A stretch of 64,000 nucleotides of DNA from Vulcanisaeta moutnovskia 768-28 (GCF_000190315.1 NC_015151.1:310001-374000); one strand, 5' to 3'. Numbered from the stretch's first letter, positions 34,620 to 44,416 are shown. Program-made: numbers and translations. The notes: a model not told the origin generated them from the letters alone.

Positions 34620-35576
34620 TCACTTAGGCACAGGAATCTTCTCAACATATTCCCTAACAATGTCCTCACCACTAACGCCTTCTAGGGAAACCTCGGGTTT
34701 AAGTACTATCCTATGGCTAAGGGCTTCAACAGCAACTCTCTTTATATCATCGGGTATTACGTAGTCCCTACCCTCAATTGCCGCAATGGCTCTACCTATG
34801 CTCATTAATGCCATTAAGCCTCTAGGACTAGGACCTGCAAGCACCCTAGGGTCTTTCCTAATCACATTAAAACTTACTATATACTTCATAACATCATCGC
34901 TAACCATAATATTATTCTCTATGAAATCCCTAATAATCAGTAATTCATCACCGCTTAATATGGTCCTTACTTGAGGTGTTGGGTCATTACTACGCCATGA
35001 AATTCTTCTCTTAAGTAGTTCAATCTCATCCCTTGGATAACCAAGCCTTATTCTTATCATGAATCTGTCCAGTTGTGCTTCTGGTAGTGGGTATGTTCCC
35101 TCGAGTTCAATAGGATTCTGTGTGGCAACTACAATAAATGGTTGTGGAAGCTTAATGGTCTCGCCCTCAATTGTTACTTGGCCCTCCTGCATAGCCTCAA
35201 GCAATGCGGACTGAACCTTAGGAGGAGCCCTATTAACCTCATCAGCAAGGACAAAATTAGCGAATATTGGTCCGAGTACTAACTCGAAGTCACCCTTGTC
35301 AGGTCTCCATGCCTTAGTACCTATTATATCACTCGGTAATAAATCAGGTGTAAATTGAATTCTGCTGAATTTAAGACCAAGAACTCTGGCAAGCATTTTT
35401 GAGAGGAAGGTCTTACCAATACCTGGGACGTCCTCAATAAGTACATGGCCATTGACGATTATTGACGCCATGATCTTTATTATAACTTCCTCATCACCGA
35501 CGAAATACCTCATTAACTCATTAATCACGGTCCTAATTCTCTCCGTGACGTAATCAATACCTACCTTACTCATCAC
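34620..35576 (-). CDS. MoxR-family AAA+ ATPase
   Basis: A 318-aa AAA+ protein. Walker A is EDVPGIGKTFLSK (about 48-60). FTPDLLPSDIIGT, Walker B VLADEVNRAPPKVQSALLEAMQEGQVTI, sensor 1 ATQNPIE and arginine-finger PEAQLDRFMIRI follow the MoxR pattern, and the lid ends with SPRGLMALMSIGRAIA and VPDDIKRVAVEALSHRI. MoxR proteins remodel or activate partner proteins; here the partners are probably the DUF58 and DUF4129 membrane proteins next to it. Start at 35576 (ATG ATG). Confidence 0.93.
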   Translation of the reverse strand: MMSKVGIDYVTERIRTVINELMRYFVGDEEVIIKIMASIIVNGHVLIEDVPGIGKTFLSKMLARVLGLKFSRIQFTPDLLPSDIIGTKAWRPDKGDFELVLGPIFANFVLADEVNRAPPKVQSALLEAMQEGQVTIEGETIKLPQPFIVVATQNPIELEGTYPLPEAQLDRFMIRIRLGYPRDEIELLKRRISWRSNDPTPQVRTILSGDELLIIRDFIENNIMVSDDVMKYIVSFNVIRKDPRVLAGPSPRGLMALMSIGRAIAAIEGRDYVIPDDIKRVAVEALSHRIVLKPEVSLEGVSGEDIVREYVEKIPVPK

Positions 35577-35608
35577 TAAACCTACTGGGTTGTAAGAGAG
35601 GAGCTAAA

Positions 35609-36679
35609 TTAAGTATTTTTGCTGCTTAATAATTCATTTAGTAATTCGTTAACGAGATCAATCCTATCCCTAATCTCCATCTCAATAATCCTCCTACTGA
35701 TTTTCCTACACGTTGCTATACTGGAATAGTTAATCAACTTGCTTAATTTATCAATAATATCCTCGTAATCTAATCCATCGTTCGTTAGTTCATGAACTAA
35801 ATAGGCAATTAATTTATCCTTCTTTCCATTGGCCACAAAGTCCTTCACTGCCTCTTCAAAAAGTGAGTATTCCGGTGATGGGACTATCTTAATTTCACGT
35901 TTGTGAACCTCATATAGTTCCTCCTCAACATTCTCTAGTACAGTTAATCCACTGATGTATAGTCTATAACCTGCGTATATTATGGCTATGGAGGCGATGA
36001 CTATAAAGACAATTAATATGTATGTATTCCATGTGGTGGGTTTTGTAATTGAAAGTAATGAATACAGTAAGCCAATACCGAAAGCCGCGAGAGCTAATGA
36101 TCGTGAATTTCCAACAATCCTTCTAACATCAATTCTAGGGCTCCTAATCATTATTACGGGGGTAAGAAGTAGATAAATAATGGATGTTGCAGCAAATGGG
36201 TAAAATAATGGTAAATACACGGCGCCGAATAAATATCCTAAGCCAAGGAATATGAAGAAGTACGATAGATATCTAAACAATAATTCTGAGTTTCTTTCCT
36301 CAACCATACGTCGTGTGGAGTACCTATTTATTATTGTACCAATTATTAATAATGCCAGGAAGTTCATCAGGTAATTAATAACTAATGAATATGCCCTATA
36401 ATCGAGAACCAGTATTGAGGTTAATCCGCCGATTAATAGGTATATAAATAACGAGGGCGCTACTAATCTTTTGAGAATATCTGCGATAAACGCATTACGA
36501 TGCTTAACAAAGTCACTAATTAGAATCGTTGTTATTAAGGCCGTTGATGGTAGTATTAATATCATAATTACATAGATACCGACAGATCTTAAAGGAAGTA
36601 ATAATAGGGTTAATGACGCTAGGATTACATACGTGATTACATACTTAATAAATGATTCATGCCGAGCTTTCACAAACAA
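35609..36679 (-). CDS. Multi-spanning membrane protein of the MoxR cluster
   Basis: A 356-aa protein with about eight hydrophobic segments in the first 240 residues and a charged cytoplasmic tail of about 115 residues (VEEELYEVHKREIKIV onward) that ends in helices. I recognise no family. Its start overlaps the end of the DUF4129-like gene by 23 nt, and the MoxR gene follows after 32 nt. The tail could be the docking site of the MoxR or DUF58 protein. Confidence 0.6.
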   Translation of the reverse strand: MFVKARHESFIKYVITYVILASLTLLLLPLRSVGIYVIMILILPSTALITTILISDFVKHRNAFIADILKRLVAPSLFIYLLIGGLTSILVLDYRAYSLVINYLMNFLALLIIGTIINRYSTRRMVEERNSELLFRYLSYFFIFLGLGYLFGAVYLPLFYPFAATSIIYLLLTPVIMIRSPRIDVRRIVGNSRSLALAAFGIGLLYSLLSITKPTTWNTYILIVFIVIASIAIIYAGYRLYISGLTVLENVEEELYEVHKREIKIVPSPEYSLFEEAVKDFVANGKKDKLIAYLVHELTNDGLDYEDIIDKLSKLINYSSIATCRKISRRIIEMEIRDRIDLVNELLNELLSSKNT

Positions 36680-37784
36680 TCACCCTGGCGTTCTTAAAGA
36701 CCCTGCTTAAAGCCCTAAGGAATTCCTCATAATCATGCCTATCAACATCCTTAAGTCCATACCTTACATCCTCAAATAACTTGATAATCCTATTAATAGA
36801 GTCATTGTCATTAGCAATGATTCCTTCATTAATTAACTGCCTAAAGGCCTCTCTAATTGTTACTGAGTTCTTAATGGCGAAATTTCCCATGTTCAATCTG
36901 ATAAACTTAATAACATCATCCCTATAATTACTGGCCCTAATGAACATCATCTCATTATTATCATTAAGCCTAACACTTAAGCCATAGCAACCTACTGAGG
37001 GCATTATTAATGAGCCATTCCTGAGAATTCCTGATCCTGACACTGTTATTACAGGGTTTTCCCTGACCGCTATAGGTAATGGTATATTAGGGCTCCAAAT
37101 TAGGGGTAGGTCCTTGGGTATTGGTAGGTCTATTATTGCGCTACCGCCCCAACCGCTCATGGTTCTCACAGTCTCACCGGGCATTAAATCAATGCTTTGC
37201 AATGAATTAATAAGTTCAGTATTACCTCTGTTGGTGTTCATCTTTAGTTTCATTGCCATGCTCTCATTAATGCCTCTTACCTGTGCATGTTCCTGGGATT
37301 CCCTCCTAATGATTGTTAGTGATCCCGTACTAATTATGATTATTGCAATGATTATCACTATTATTATTAGGATTGGTGATATCCTTAGTGGTGTTATTAC
37401 AGTGTTCGTATATTGTTGGTTACTTCCTGAGCCTCCCTGTGAGCCTAATGTGTCTTGGGCTCCGCCTGTCATTATTGGTTGTGACCTTAAATTTAACTCC
37501 AAGTATTTTGTTATATTAATTGGTATGTTTGGCATTATTATTGGTAATGGTATTAGGGGTACATATAATTCTGTACCACTAGTTCCATTAATGTGTTGAG
37601 TTATTGTTATGTTTATTGGTGGTAGTGTAATGGCAGGTTGTGGAAGATTTATGTGAATATTTAGTGAGTTAGTTCCCTGTGAGCTGCCTGATTCATTTAT
37701 CTTAATCAATGTACCTATTGAGGATGTCAATAACCATGTTATTAGTAGTCCAATGATTAATACTAAGATGGCCGATTTATTCAC
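36657..37784 (-). CDS. DUF4129-like membrane protein
   Basis: A 375-aa protein. An N-terminal helix (about 5-27), an extracellular region rich in Asn, Pro, Ile and Thr, and a second helix (about 133-156, ILIIIVIIIAIIIIS) are followed by a cytoplasmic part. The last 110 residues (SVTIREAFRQLINEGII to VDRHDYEEFLRAL) fit the DUF4129 domain, which in bacteria is fused to transglutaminases near MoxR/DUF58 pairs. The transglutaminase itself is absent. The extracellular NINITITQHI-type repeats could be glycosylated. Confidence 0.6.
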   Translation of the reverse strand: MNKSAILVLIIGLLITWLLTSSIGTLIKINESGSSQGTNSLNIHINLPQPAITLPPINITITQHINGTSGTELYVPLIPLPIIMPNIPINITKYLELNLRSQPIMTGGAQDTLGSQGGSGSNQQYTNTVITPLRISPILIIIVIIIAIIIISTGSLTIIRRESQEHAQVRGINESMAMKLKMNTNRGNTELINSLQSIDLMPGETVRTMSGWGGSAIIDLPIPKDLPLIWSPNIPLPIAVRENPVITVSGSGILRNGSLIMPSVGCYGLSVRLNDNNEMMFIRASNYRDDVIKFIRLNMGNFAIKNSVTIREAFRQLINEGIIANDNDSINRIIKLFEDVRYGLKDVDRHDYEEFLRALSRVFKNARVIVCESSA

Positions 37785-37815
37785 ATCACTTGCTTAACAT
37801 CCTTATTTAAAATAC

Positions 37816-38487
37816 TTAGTAGCTCTCTACTTTGCTCAATTCACTAAGTATTTTACCTAGGTTAAGCGTTAGTAATGCTGTACCTATACTAATAAGTAAT
37901 CCACCAATTAATGGTGTCTCTATGGTTAGAATACCGACAATACTAATTAAAGCACTAATCCTAGTTCTCGTCACATTGAAATCACCACCCAACCTATAAA
38001 GGGCTAGCATACTTAATACAGATCCAAGGACACCCAGGATTAGTGATGCGAAAATTGGTAATGGCAGGTAAAGCGAGAATACTATGAAGTATTTATTGTA
38101 GGTTAAGATAAGGGGCTCCAGCATTATTGGTTGAGGAATTAAGGCATTACCTGTAAGTTCATTAGCCATGAGATAGCCCATGTAGGCAATGTTTATGAAG
38201 TAGGAACTCGTGGTTATGACAGAACCAATAAACCCAATTAAATACCTCCTGCTGTATCGAGTCAAGTCTCTAAAACCTAATAGCCAGAATAATACTATCA
38301 ACACGTATGGTATTACCGTGGATATGAGAAGAAAGTATGAAATTATAACGGTGAATACATAAGCAGCCATAGGCGTAATCAATAATGATAAAAATAATAA
38401 TAACGTTAGAGTAATCGTATCAGCAGATATTATAAGTAATGACCAACGAATATAACCAATTCCGTGCTCCAGGAAGTCAATTGCCAT
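37816..38487 (-). CDS. Membrane protein, first gene of the MoxR cluster
   Basis: A 223-aa protein with about six transmembrane segments and only short loops. The last 20 residues (LNLGKILSELSKVESY) are cytoplasmic and amphipathic. No family recognised. It lies 31 nt upstream of the DUF4129-like gene and begins the minus-strand run of six genes. A TTTTTAAAGG element about 15-20 nt before the start could be part of the promoter. Confidence 0.6.
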   Translation of the reverse strand: MAIDFLEHGIGYIRWSLLIISADTITLTLLLFLSLLITPMAAYVFTVIISYFLLISTVIPYVLIVLFWLLGFRDLTRYSRRYLIGFIGSVITTSSYFINIAYMGYLMANELTGNALIPQPIMLEPLILTYNKYFIVFSLYLPLPIFASLILGVLGSVLSMLALYRLGGDFNVTRTRISALISIVGILTIETPLIGGLLISIGTALLTLNLGKILSELSKVESY

Positions 38488-38529
38488 CTCTCCCCAGTAT
38501 TTTTAAAGGGCGATGCATTTAAAGTATTA

Positions 38530-39345
38530 TTAAAGCTCAATAATAGAACCAACACCACCAAGTCTGGTTGCCTTGGGCAAAGCATTATATAACGCAGCAA
38601 TGCCTAAAATGCCCGTACAATGAGTCCCAACTATAACACTGGGTGATTTACCGGCTAAGTAATTAGTTACTTGCTTGATTCTTTCGTCAGGTAAGCCCAT
38701 GAAGTGTAGACCACCAATAATTGCGTAAAGCTTGTTCAATCCCGTTACCTGAAATCCATACTCCACAATGTTCTCAACTCCTGAATGTCCGCAGCCCGTA
38801 ATGGTTACTAAACCATTTTGGAGATTCATATAAAGTGCCATATCATCAAGTACTTCATCTGTAACAGCACCGGTATGACTTGGCCCCCACTTCCTCGGTA
38901 TTTCACCCGAGACCATCACTTCATTGGTTATTCTATAGGGTTCCTTAATCATTACTAAATCCACACCCTTACTCTCCAAGTATTCCCTCGTGAAGTCTAC
39001 ACTTATGTCCTCGAGTTTACCACCCTCACCAGTGGCGTAGGCCTTTGTGAATAGATTCATGTGAGCGATCATCTTTATTGGTCTAGACCTGGCGTTTAGG
39101 AATGCCTTAACGCCGCCAGTGTGGTCAATGTGTCTATGGCTAATCACTAAGTACTCAGGTTCATTAGGGTCTATGCCCAGTGCCTTCATATTATTTAGTA
39201 AGGCTGTTCCTGTAAGTCCTGTATCATATAGTATTCTATAATCATGTATATACGCTGCGAATCCCCACTCGCTCAGCAGTCTCCTGCTTAATGAGGATAA
39301 TTGTGTTGCATAATTATCCACAAGTATTGATACTTTCATAGTCAA
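38530..39345 (-). CDS. Metallo-beta-lactamase-fold hydrolase (MptB/Tflp-like)
   Basis: A 271-aa metallo-hydrolase. The metal-binding motif is ISHRHIDHTGG, with a third ligand region GCGHSGVENIV and IIGGLHFMG near the end. This layout is that of the 7,8-dihydropterin-6-methyl-4-(beta-D-ribofuranosyl)aminobenzene 5'-phosphate synthase-like group, so a pterin or phosphodiester substrate is possible. The reaction is not certain. The ATG at 39345 is followed by a second in-frame ATG two codons later. It is separate from the MoxR cluster by 42 nt and reads the same way. Confidence 0.78.
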   Translation of the reverse strand: MTMKVSILVDNYATQLSSLSRRLLSEWGFAAYIHDYRILYDTGLTGTALLNNMKALGIDPNEPEYLVISHRHIDHTGGVKAFLNARSRPIKMIAHMNLFTKAYATGEGGKLEDISVDFTREYLESKGVDLVMIKEPYRITNEVMVSGEIPRKWGPSHTGAVTDEVLDDMALYMNLQNGLVTITGCGHSGVENIVEYGFQVTGLNKLYAIIGGLHFMGLPDERIKQVTNYLAGKSPSVIVGTHCTGILGIAALYNALPKATRLGGVGSIIEL

Positions 39346-39473
39346 TTCAATAACTAACTTAGTAATTAAGTTTTATCCTATGTATTTATGCATAGTAATA
39401 TTTATTTTGCAGTTGTTTTTATATATGTTTTATATTGGGTAGATTTTTAAGTTTATGATTTGTTTTTCTTGAC

Positions 39474-41159
39474 ATGACGGTTAGTGAAGTTAAGTCCTTT
39501 TTCTATGACTTTCAATTAACAATGGATAAGATACTTGACTATGTCGTTACGGCCTTTCCCAATAATGAGATTGTTTATTGGCCTCCAGGTGGTTCTAGGG
39601 TTTTGGTTACATTTTCTCAATTTGCCGATAGGGTTCGTAGGGTTGCAGCTGCGTTAATGGACCTTGGCCTAAGGCCTGGCAAGGCATGGGAGTTGGGTAG
39701 TAAGGTTGCTGTCCTCGAGTGGAATACGCTTAGGTACCTAGATCTCTACTATGCGATCCCGAGTATAGGTGCTGCCTTATTCACAGTCAACGCTATGCTT
39801 GCACCTAAGGAGATTATATACACAATGGGTGTTGCAAAGCCTGAAGTCTTCGTAGTAAATATTGATTACTTTGAGCCATTACTAAAGCCCATTCTTGATA
39901 ATGTAAAGAGTATCAAGGCAGTAATTTACATGAGTGATAGGGGTAAGCAGCCTAGCCAGGATTATGGTGTTAGGATGATTCCTTATGAGGACTTGCTCAA
40001 GCATGAACCACTGAGGGAATTCCCTGAGATTGATGAAAGAACACCAGCAACGATGCTATTCACATCAGGAACAACAGGACCACCAAAGGGAGGATACCAC
40101 ACTCACAGAGGTCTCGTATTACACACGTTATCTACTGCATTGGCCGTAAAGAATCCACCAGTGAATGCATCACAAGATGATGTGGCTATAGTTTTAGTGC
40201 CCATGTACCATGTGCATGCATGGGGTTGGCCATGGTCAACCATGCTTAATGGCCATAAGAAGGTTGTATATCCAGGACGTTTTGACTGGGGTCACATATT
40301 AAGGCTTATTCATGAGGAGGGAATAACCTTTAGTGCCGGCGTTCCGACAATACTCTATAACATACTTAATCATCCAGATTCACCAAAATATGACCTAAGC
40401 AGGTTAAAGTTCATAGTCGGTGGTGCCGCACTTCCAGAGGGCTTATTAAAGGCTGCCCAGGCCAGGGGTATGACAGTAATTAGTGGTTACGGTTTAACCG
40501 AAACAGCCCCCGTATTAACTATAGCGTACTTAAGGCCTGATCATAAGGACCTATCTCCTGAGAAGAAGAATGAGATTTACCTGAGGACGGGCATCGTGAT
40601 CCCTCTTGTTCAGTTGCGTGTTGTTGATGAGCAGGATAGGGATGTTCCAAGGGATGGGAAGACGATTGGCGAAATTGCTGTGAGGTCTCCGTGGTTGTTT
40701 AGAGAATACATTGGTGATCCTGAGAAGACTAGGAATGCCTGGCGTAATGGCTGGTTCCACACAGGCGACGCAGCTGTCTGGTTCCCTGATAATTATGTCA
40801 AGATTGCTGATAGGCTTAAGGACGTGATTAAGAGCGGTGGGGAATGGATACCAAGCCTAAGGCTTGAGGATATAATAAGTACGCACCCAGGTGTTAATCT
40901 CGTGGCAGTTGTCGGCGTACCCCATGAGAAGTGGGGTGAGAGGCCCATAGCCATCATAGTGCCTAAGCCCAGTTATGAGAGTAGGTTGACTGAGGATGAT
41001 ATCAAGAACTACCTAATGCAGTTTGTTGAGAAAGGCGAAATACCAAAATGGTGGATACCAGACAAGGTAATATTCGTGAAGGAACTACCACTAACGAGTA
41101 CTGGTAAGGTTGATAAGAAGATACTTAGGGATCAGTATAAGGAAGTATTAAGTAGGTAA
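39474..41159 (+). CDS. Acyl-CoA synthetase (AMP-forming)
   Basis: A 561-aa adenylate-forming ligase that activates a carboxylic acid to its CoA ester via acyl-AMP. Core motifs are LFTSGTTGPPKGGYHTHRG (P-loop-like), GYGLTETAP, the hinge region WFHTGDAAVWFPDNYVKIADRLKDVIKSGGEW, split here at GDAAV and DRLKDVIKSGGEW, and the catalytic lysine TSTGKVDKK. It resembles medium or long-chain fatty acid-CoA ligases. In Thermoproteales related enzymes activate 4-hydroxybutyrate, a candidate substrate here. TTTTTAAGT about 25 nt before the ATG supports a leaderless message. Confidence 0.88.
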   Translation: MTVSEVKSFFYDFQLTMDKILDYVVTAFPNNEIVYWPPGGSRVLVTFSQFADRVRRVAAALMDLGLRPGKAWELGSKVAVLEWNTLRYLDLYYAIPSIGAALFTVNAMLAPKEIIYTMGVAKPEVFVVNIDYFEPLLKPILDNVKSIKAVIYMSDRGKQPSQDYGVRMIPYEDLLKHEPLREFPEIDERTPATMLFTSGTTGPPKGGYHTHRGLVLHTLSTALAVKNPPVNASQDDVAIVLVPMYHVHAWGWPWSTMLNGHKKVVYPGRFDWGHILRLIHEEGITFSAGVPTILYNILNHPDSPKYDLSRLKFIVGGAALPEGLLKAAQARGMTVISGYGLTETAPVLTIAYLRPDHKDLSPEKKNEIYLRTGIVIPLVQLRVVDEQDRDVPRDGKTIGEIAVRSPWLFREYIGDPEKTRNAWRNGWFHTGDAAVWFPDNYVKIADRLKDVIKSGGEWIPSLRLEDIISTHPGVNLVAVVGVPHEKWGERPIAIIVPKPSYESRLTEDDIKNYLMQFVEKGEIPKWWIPDKVIFVKELPLTSTGKVDKKILRDQYKEVLSR

Positions 41160-41192
41160 GTGCTTAAATCTTGTCATTCATTAATTTTAATA

Positions 41193-41933
41193 ATGAGAAT
41201 AGTTTCCTGGAATATTAATGGTTTAAGGAGTATAATGAGGAAGAGTTCACTCGATAAGTTACTAAGTATGGATAATTACGATATGGTCTTGCTTCAGGAA
41301 ATTCGTAGTTCTGGAGACATACCATTAACAATAATAGGCTTGGGCTATGAGGCATACCCATTTCCTGCCATAAGGAAGGGTTATGCAGGTGTTATGACGT
41401 TGACTAAGATACATCCAATCTCAGTTATTAAGGGCATTGGAATTAACGAGCTTGATTCTGAGGGTAGGATAATCACGGTGGAATTCAATGATTTTTACGT
41501 AGTTAATACTTACTTCCCAAGAGCTGGTGATGACCTTAGTCGTTTAGACTTCAAACTGTCTTTCTGCGGCGCCATTGAGAAATTCCTAGCTAACCTAAGG
41601 AGTAAAAAACCAATTATCATGTGTGGTGATTTCAATATAGCTAGGGATAAAATCGACTCCTCATTTTGGGATGAGAAACACCCTGGACTGACACTTGAGG
41701 AGAGGGCTTGGCTTAATCAATTCCTTAAGTCAGGTTATATCGACACATTTAGGGAACTTCATCCAAATGCCAAGGTCTATACATGGCATAGTTACAGGGA
41801 GAAATGGAGAGCAATGAGAATTGACTATTGCATAGTTAGTAAGGAATTAATGAGCAAGGTTAGGAAAGCTGAGATTTTAACGAATATAGAGGGTTCTGAC
41901 CACGTGCCAGTCATGATTGAGGTAAGCACTTAA
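41193..41933 (+). CDS. xth: Exodeoxyribonuclease III-family AP endonuclease
   Basis: Cuts DNA 5' of abasic sites in base-excision repair. The signature MRIVSWNINGLRS opens the protein, then LLQEIRSS with the metal-binding Glu, NTYFPRAGDD, IIMCGDFNIA with catalytic Asp and Asn, and a C-terminal MRIDYCIVSKEL and GSDHVPVMIEV that holds the catalytic His. The chosen ATG at 41193 matches the start of family members; an in-frame GTG at 41160 lies directly after the acyl-CoA synthetase stop. A uracil-DNA glycosylase gene lies 3 kb away. Confidence 0.9.
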   Translation: MRIVSWNINGLRSIMRKSSLDKLLSMDNYDMVLLQEIRSSGDIPLTIIGLGYEAYPFPAIRKGYAGVMTLTKIHPISVIKGIGINELDSEGRIITVEFNDFYVVNTYFPRAGDDLSRLDFKLSFCGAIEKFLANLRSKKPIIMCGDFNIARDKIDSSFWDEKHPGLTLEERAWLNQFLKSGYIDTFRELHPNAKVYTWHSYREKWRAMRIDYCIVSKELMSKVRKAEILTNIEGSDHVPVMIEVST

Positions 41934-42201
41934 GCAATAAACCACCACGTAACAATAACCTATACACGAAACATTCATCCTCAGATCCACTACAGTAAGC
42001 GCTGCACTTTATTTCATCATTAATTATTTCGCAATTGATTATGTGTTCGTCAACGCCGTATTTATCGATATAACGAACACCAAGTCCATAGACTAATGCA
42101 ATTAATAAATAGTCAATGGGCCTTAGCTCATTAACCTTAATTGTTATGCCGTTAACCTCAACATAATAATCAGAACCTCTCTTATAAAACCTTAAGATCA
42201 C
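41911..42201 (-). CDS. Small hypothetical protein
   Basis: A 96-aa protein I do not recognise. It starts with strands ILRFYKRGSDYYVEVNGITIKV, then a helical ELRPIDYLLIALVYGLGVRYIDKYG, and has five Cys in the C-terminal half (INCEI, KCSAYCSG, DECFV and LLKCL). The OsmC-like fold is possible from this order of elements. It overlaps the 3' end of the xth gene by 23 nt in the opposite direction. The composition and clean frame suggest it is real. Confidence 0.5.
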   Translation of the reverse strand: MILRFYKRGSDYYVEVNGITIKVNELRPIDYLLIALVYGLGVRYIDKYGVDEHIINCEIINDEIKCSAYCSGSEDECFVYRLLLRGGLLLKCLPQS

Positions 42202-42256
42202 AATGAAATTCGGAAAATTAGTTACTTTTAAAGGGAATTTTACATTACTTGTGCAA

Positions 42257-43645
42257 TTACCTTGAGGTCCAGGGCTTTAAGCCGTACAGTATGTATGCCG
42301 TGATTATTGCGCCAATTATCACCGCAATGAAGAATGCAAAGCTACTAACAGCCATCTGAAGGTTTCCGCTCAGTATGTGTCCGCTAGCGCAGCCATTAGC
42401 CATCCTAGCACCGAATAGTACTAAGTAAGCACCTATGAATGATGCTAGGGCCCTAAGTCCTGGCGTATTTCCAAACCTATTTCTCCAGATATGGGGTGTC
42501 CACGGCTTGAATGCCATGAATCTCCTCGTTATAAACACCGACGATATTAAGCCTCCTAAGAAAGTACCTAAGTCAGAAAATGGCTCCCAACCAATTTCAC
42601 TAAATGGCTTATCAACAGGTACTCCATTGACTATCTTAAGACCACCAAATAGCTGGAAGTATGGCAGACTAGCTGCGTAGTGTGGATTTAGGAAGTAAAG
42701 TATTTGTGACCATATCCATGCGTAGGTCGTTGATTCACCAAATATTTGCCTAAGCACAATCACAGCAACGGCAACCAGCGTAAAGTCAAAAGCCAGCGCA
42801 AATATTATCCTTGACGAACGAGGCTGCTGCACAGACACAGCCTCAATGACATAATCAGGTATCTTGGGATAATCCTCCTTAAACTCGCTAATCTCATCCT
42901 CAAGAGGCATAACCTCCTTGGTCTTACCCGTAAGATGCAGTACACACGCCTTACCACCCTGTCTCCTTGGCACAAACAGCCACATACTAATCATTAATAT
43001 ACCAAACACTATAGCCACTATAAGTTCGTCAACCTTCGTTGATAGACCAAAGAGGGTAGGCCACGTTATTGGTCCGAAATTAAGGGTATTCCAAAAGAAG
43101 TACCTAGCTTGCCCAAATATTAGTGACCAGGTCAAAGCACCAAGTAAACCACCAATTACTGCGTAAACAGCGTCCCTCCTACCCTGGCCAAGAGCTATCC
43201 AAATTGTCCCTGGGAAATAACCAGCAATGGCAACACCAATACCGAAGATCAAACCGCCAATTACCACTCCAGGTACAAAGAATGCCTTAATACCCCAGTG
43301 TAACACGGGAACAAACAGATTCAACGCATAAAGTAGTATTGCACCAACACCAATTACCAAACCAAAACATACCATTAAGAGTCTATCCTTTAGAGTAATA
43401 GCTCTAATTATGACATCTGGGTTAGAGAAGTCCCAAATTTCTAAAGGTATTGATAGAAGTATTCCGGCAAATATACCAACCCATAGAGGAGCCAGATATA
43501 TGTGATAAACTAACTGCATAATGACACCGCCTATTAACATTGCTAATGCGCCTAGGAGTAGTATTGATGCAACTATCCACATGGGTCTTAGGCTTGGAGT
43601 ACCCACCTGAATCTTTAGGTAATTGTTGTTACCCATATTGGTCAT
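42257..43645 (-). CDS. YeeE/YedE-family membrane transporter (sulfur-compound uptake)
   Basis: A 462-aa protein with about 12 helices that looks like two fused YeeE/YedE (DUF395) repeats. The second repeat ends with the family motif ARMANGCASGHILSGNLQMAVSS, where the cysteine is the site that contacts thiosulfate in the bacterial transporter TsuA. In the first repeat the equivalent place reads GYFPGTIWIALGQGRRDAVYAVIGG with Tyr in place of Cys. The loop between repeats (about 220-275) is cytoplasmic and charged. Thiosulfate or a related sulfur compound would fit a sulfur-respiring organism. No TusA or sulfurtransferase gene is adjacent. Confidence 0.8.
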   Translation of the reverse strand: MTNMGNNNYLKIQVGTPSLRPMWIVASILLLGALAMLIGGVIMQLVYHIYLAPLWVGIFAGILLSIPLEIWDFSNPDVIIRAITLKDRLLMVCFGLVIGVGAILLYALNLFVPVLHWGIKAFFVPGVVIGGLIFGIGVAIAGYFPGTIWIALGQGRRDAVYAVIGGLLGALTWSLIFGQARYFFWNTLNFGPITWPTLFGLSTKVDELIVAIVFGILMISMWLFVPRRQGGKACVLHLTGKTKEVMPLEDEISEFKEDYPKIPDYVIEAVSVQQPRSSRIIFALAFDFTLVAVAVIVLRQIFGESTTYAWIWSQILYFLNPHYAASLPYFQLFGGLKIVNGVPVDKPFSEIGWEPFSDLGTFLGGLISSVFITRRFMAFKPWTPHIWRNRFGNTPGLRALASFIGAYLVLFGARMANGCASGHILSGNLQMAVSSFAFFIAVIIGAIITAYILYGLKPWTSR

Positions 43646-43767
43646 AAGAGTGCTGTTTTAGCCTATATTTAAAGACTTTTTATTCAAAGATTTGACATTA
43701 ACAGTAAAGTTTCTACTTCATACTCACGATAGAAGTGTTTTAATATGCTTTTTCTACGGTTTGTTCA

Positions 43768-44223
43768 ATGCCGACTTTCAAACTCGTGCTTAGTGATCCA
43801 ATGAGTGGGAGGGCTAGGCAGTTGGAGGTTAAGGATCCTGTTGTCCAGAGGTTTGTGGGTTTGAGGATTGGTGATGAGGTTGATGGTGGGGTAATAAAGG
43901 AGGTCTTTGAGTTACCGCCTGGCTTTAAGATTAGGATTACAGGTGGTAGTGGCGTTGATGGTGCTCCAATGTTACCAAATATTGATGGTGCTGTTAAGAA
44001 GTACTTGCTAATGCGTGAGGGTGTTGGTCATCATCCTGAGAAGCGCGGTATGAGGAAGAGGAAGCTTGTTAGAGGTAACACGATAAGTGATCAAATAGTC
44101 CAGGTAAACGCGGTCCTTGTATACCCGAAGGATTGGAAAGAGGGGCCGGTCATATTATTCGGCGACAAGGAACTTCAGAAATTAAGTGGTGGCGAGCAGA
44201 AGGCTGAGGAAAAACAACAGTAA
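43768..44223 (+). CDS. rps6e: Small-subunit ribosomal protein eS6
   Basis: A 151-aa archaeal/eukaryal ribosomal protein. FKLVLSDPMSGRARQLEVKD, IGDEVDGG, GFKIRITGGSGVDGAPML, then the basic KRGMRKRKLVRGNTISDQIVQVN region are the eS6 hallmarks. The C-terminus is short and acidic, without the kinase-site tail of eukaryotes. GTTTTAATATG about 27-33 nt before the ATG supports a leaderless or short-leader message. It is divergent from the YeeE/YedE gene. Confidence 0.95.
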   Translation: MPTFKLVLSDPMSGRARQLEVKDPVVQRFVGLRIGDEVDGGVIKEVFELPPGFKIRITGGSGVDGAPMLPNIDGAVKKYLLMREGVGHHPEKRGMRKRKLVRGNTISDQIVQVNAVLVYPKDWKEGPVILFGDKELQKLSGGEQKAEEKQQ

Positions 44224-44416
44224 AAACTGCTTTAGTTTTTATTTACTAGCATTTGTTTTCTTTATTTAAGGAAAATAGAAAATAATACATTAAGGTCTAT
44301 GGCATGAATATAATTTTTATAGATGAAATAATACCTTATTATATTTGTCTTATTTATTGTTTTTGTTTTTCGTTTCTTTTTCGTTTTATTCTTATGATTC
44401 TTTCTAAAGCGATATA

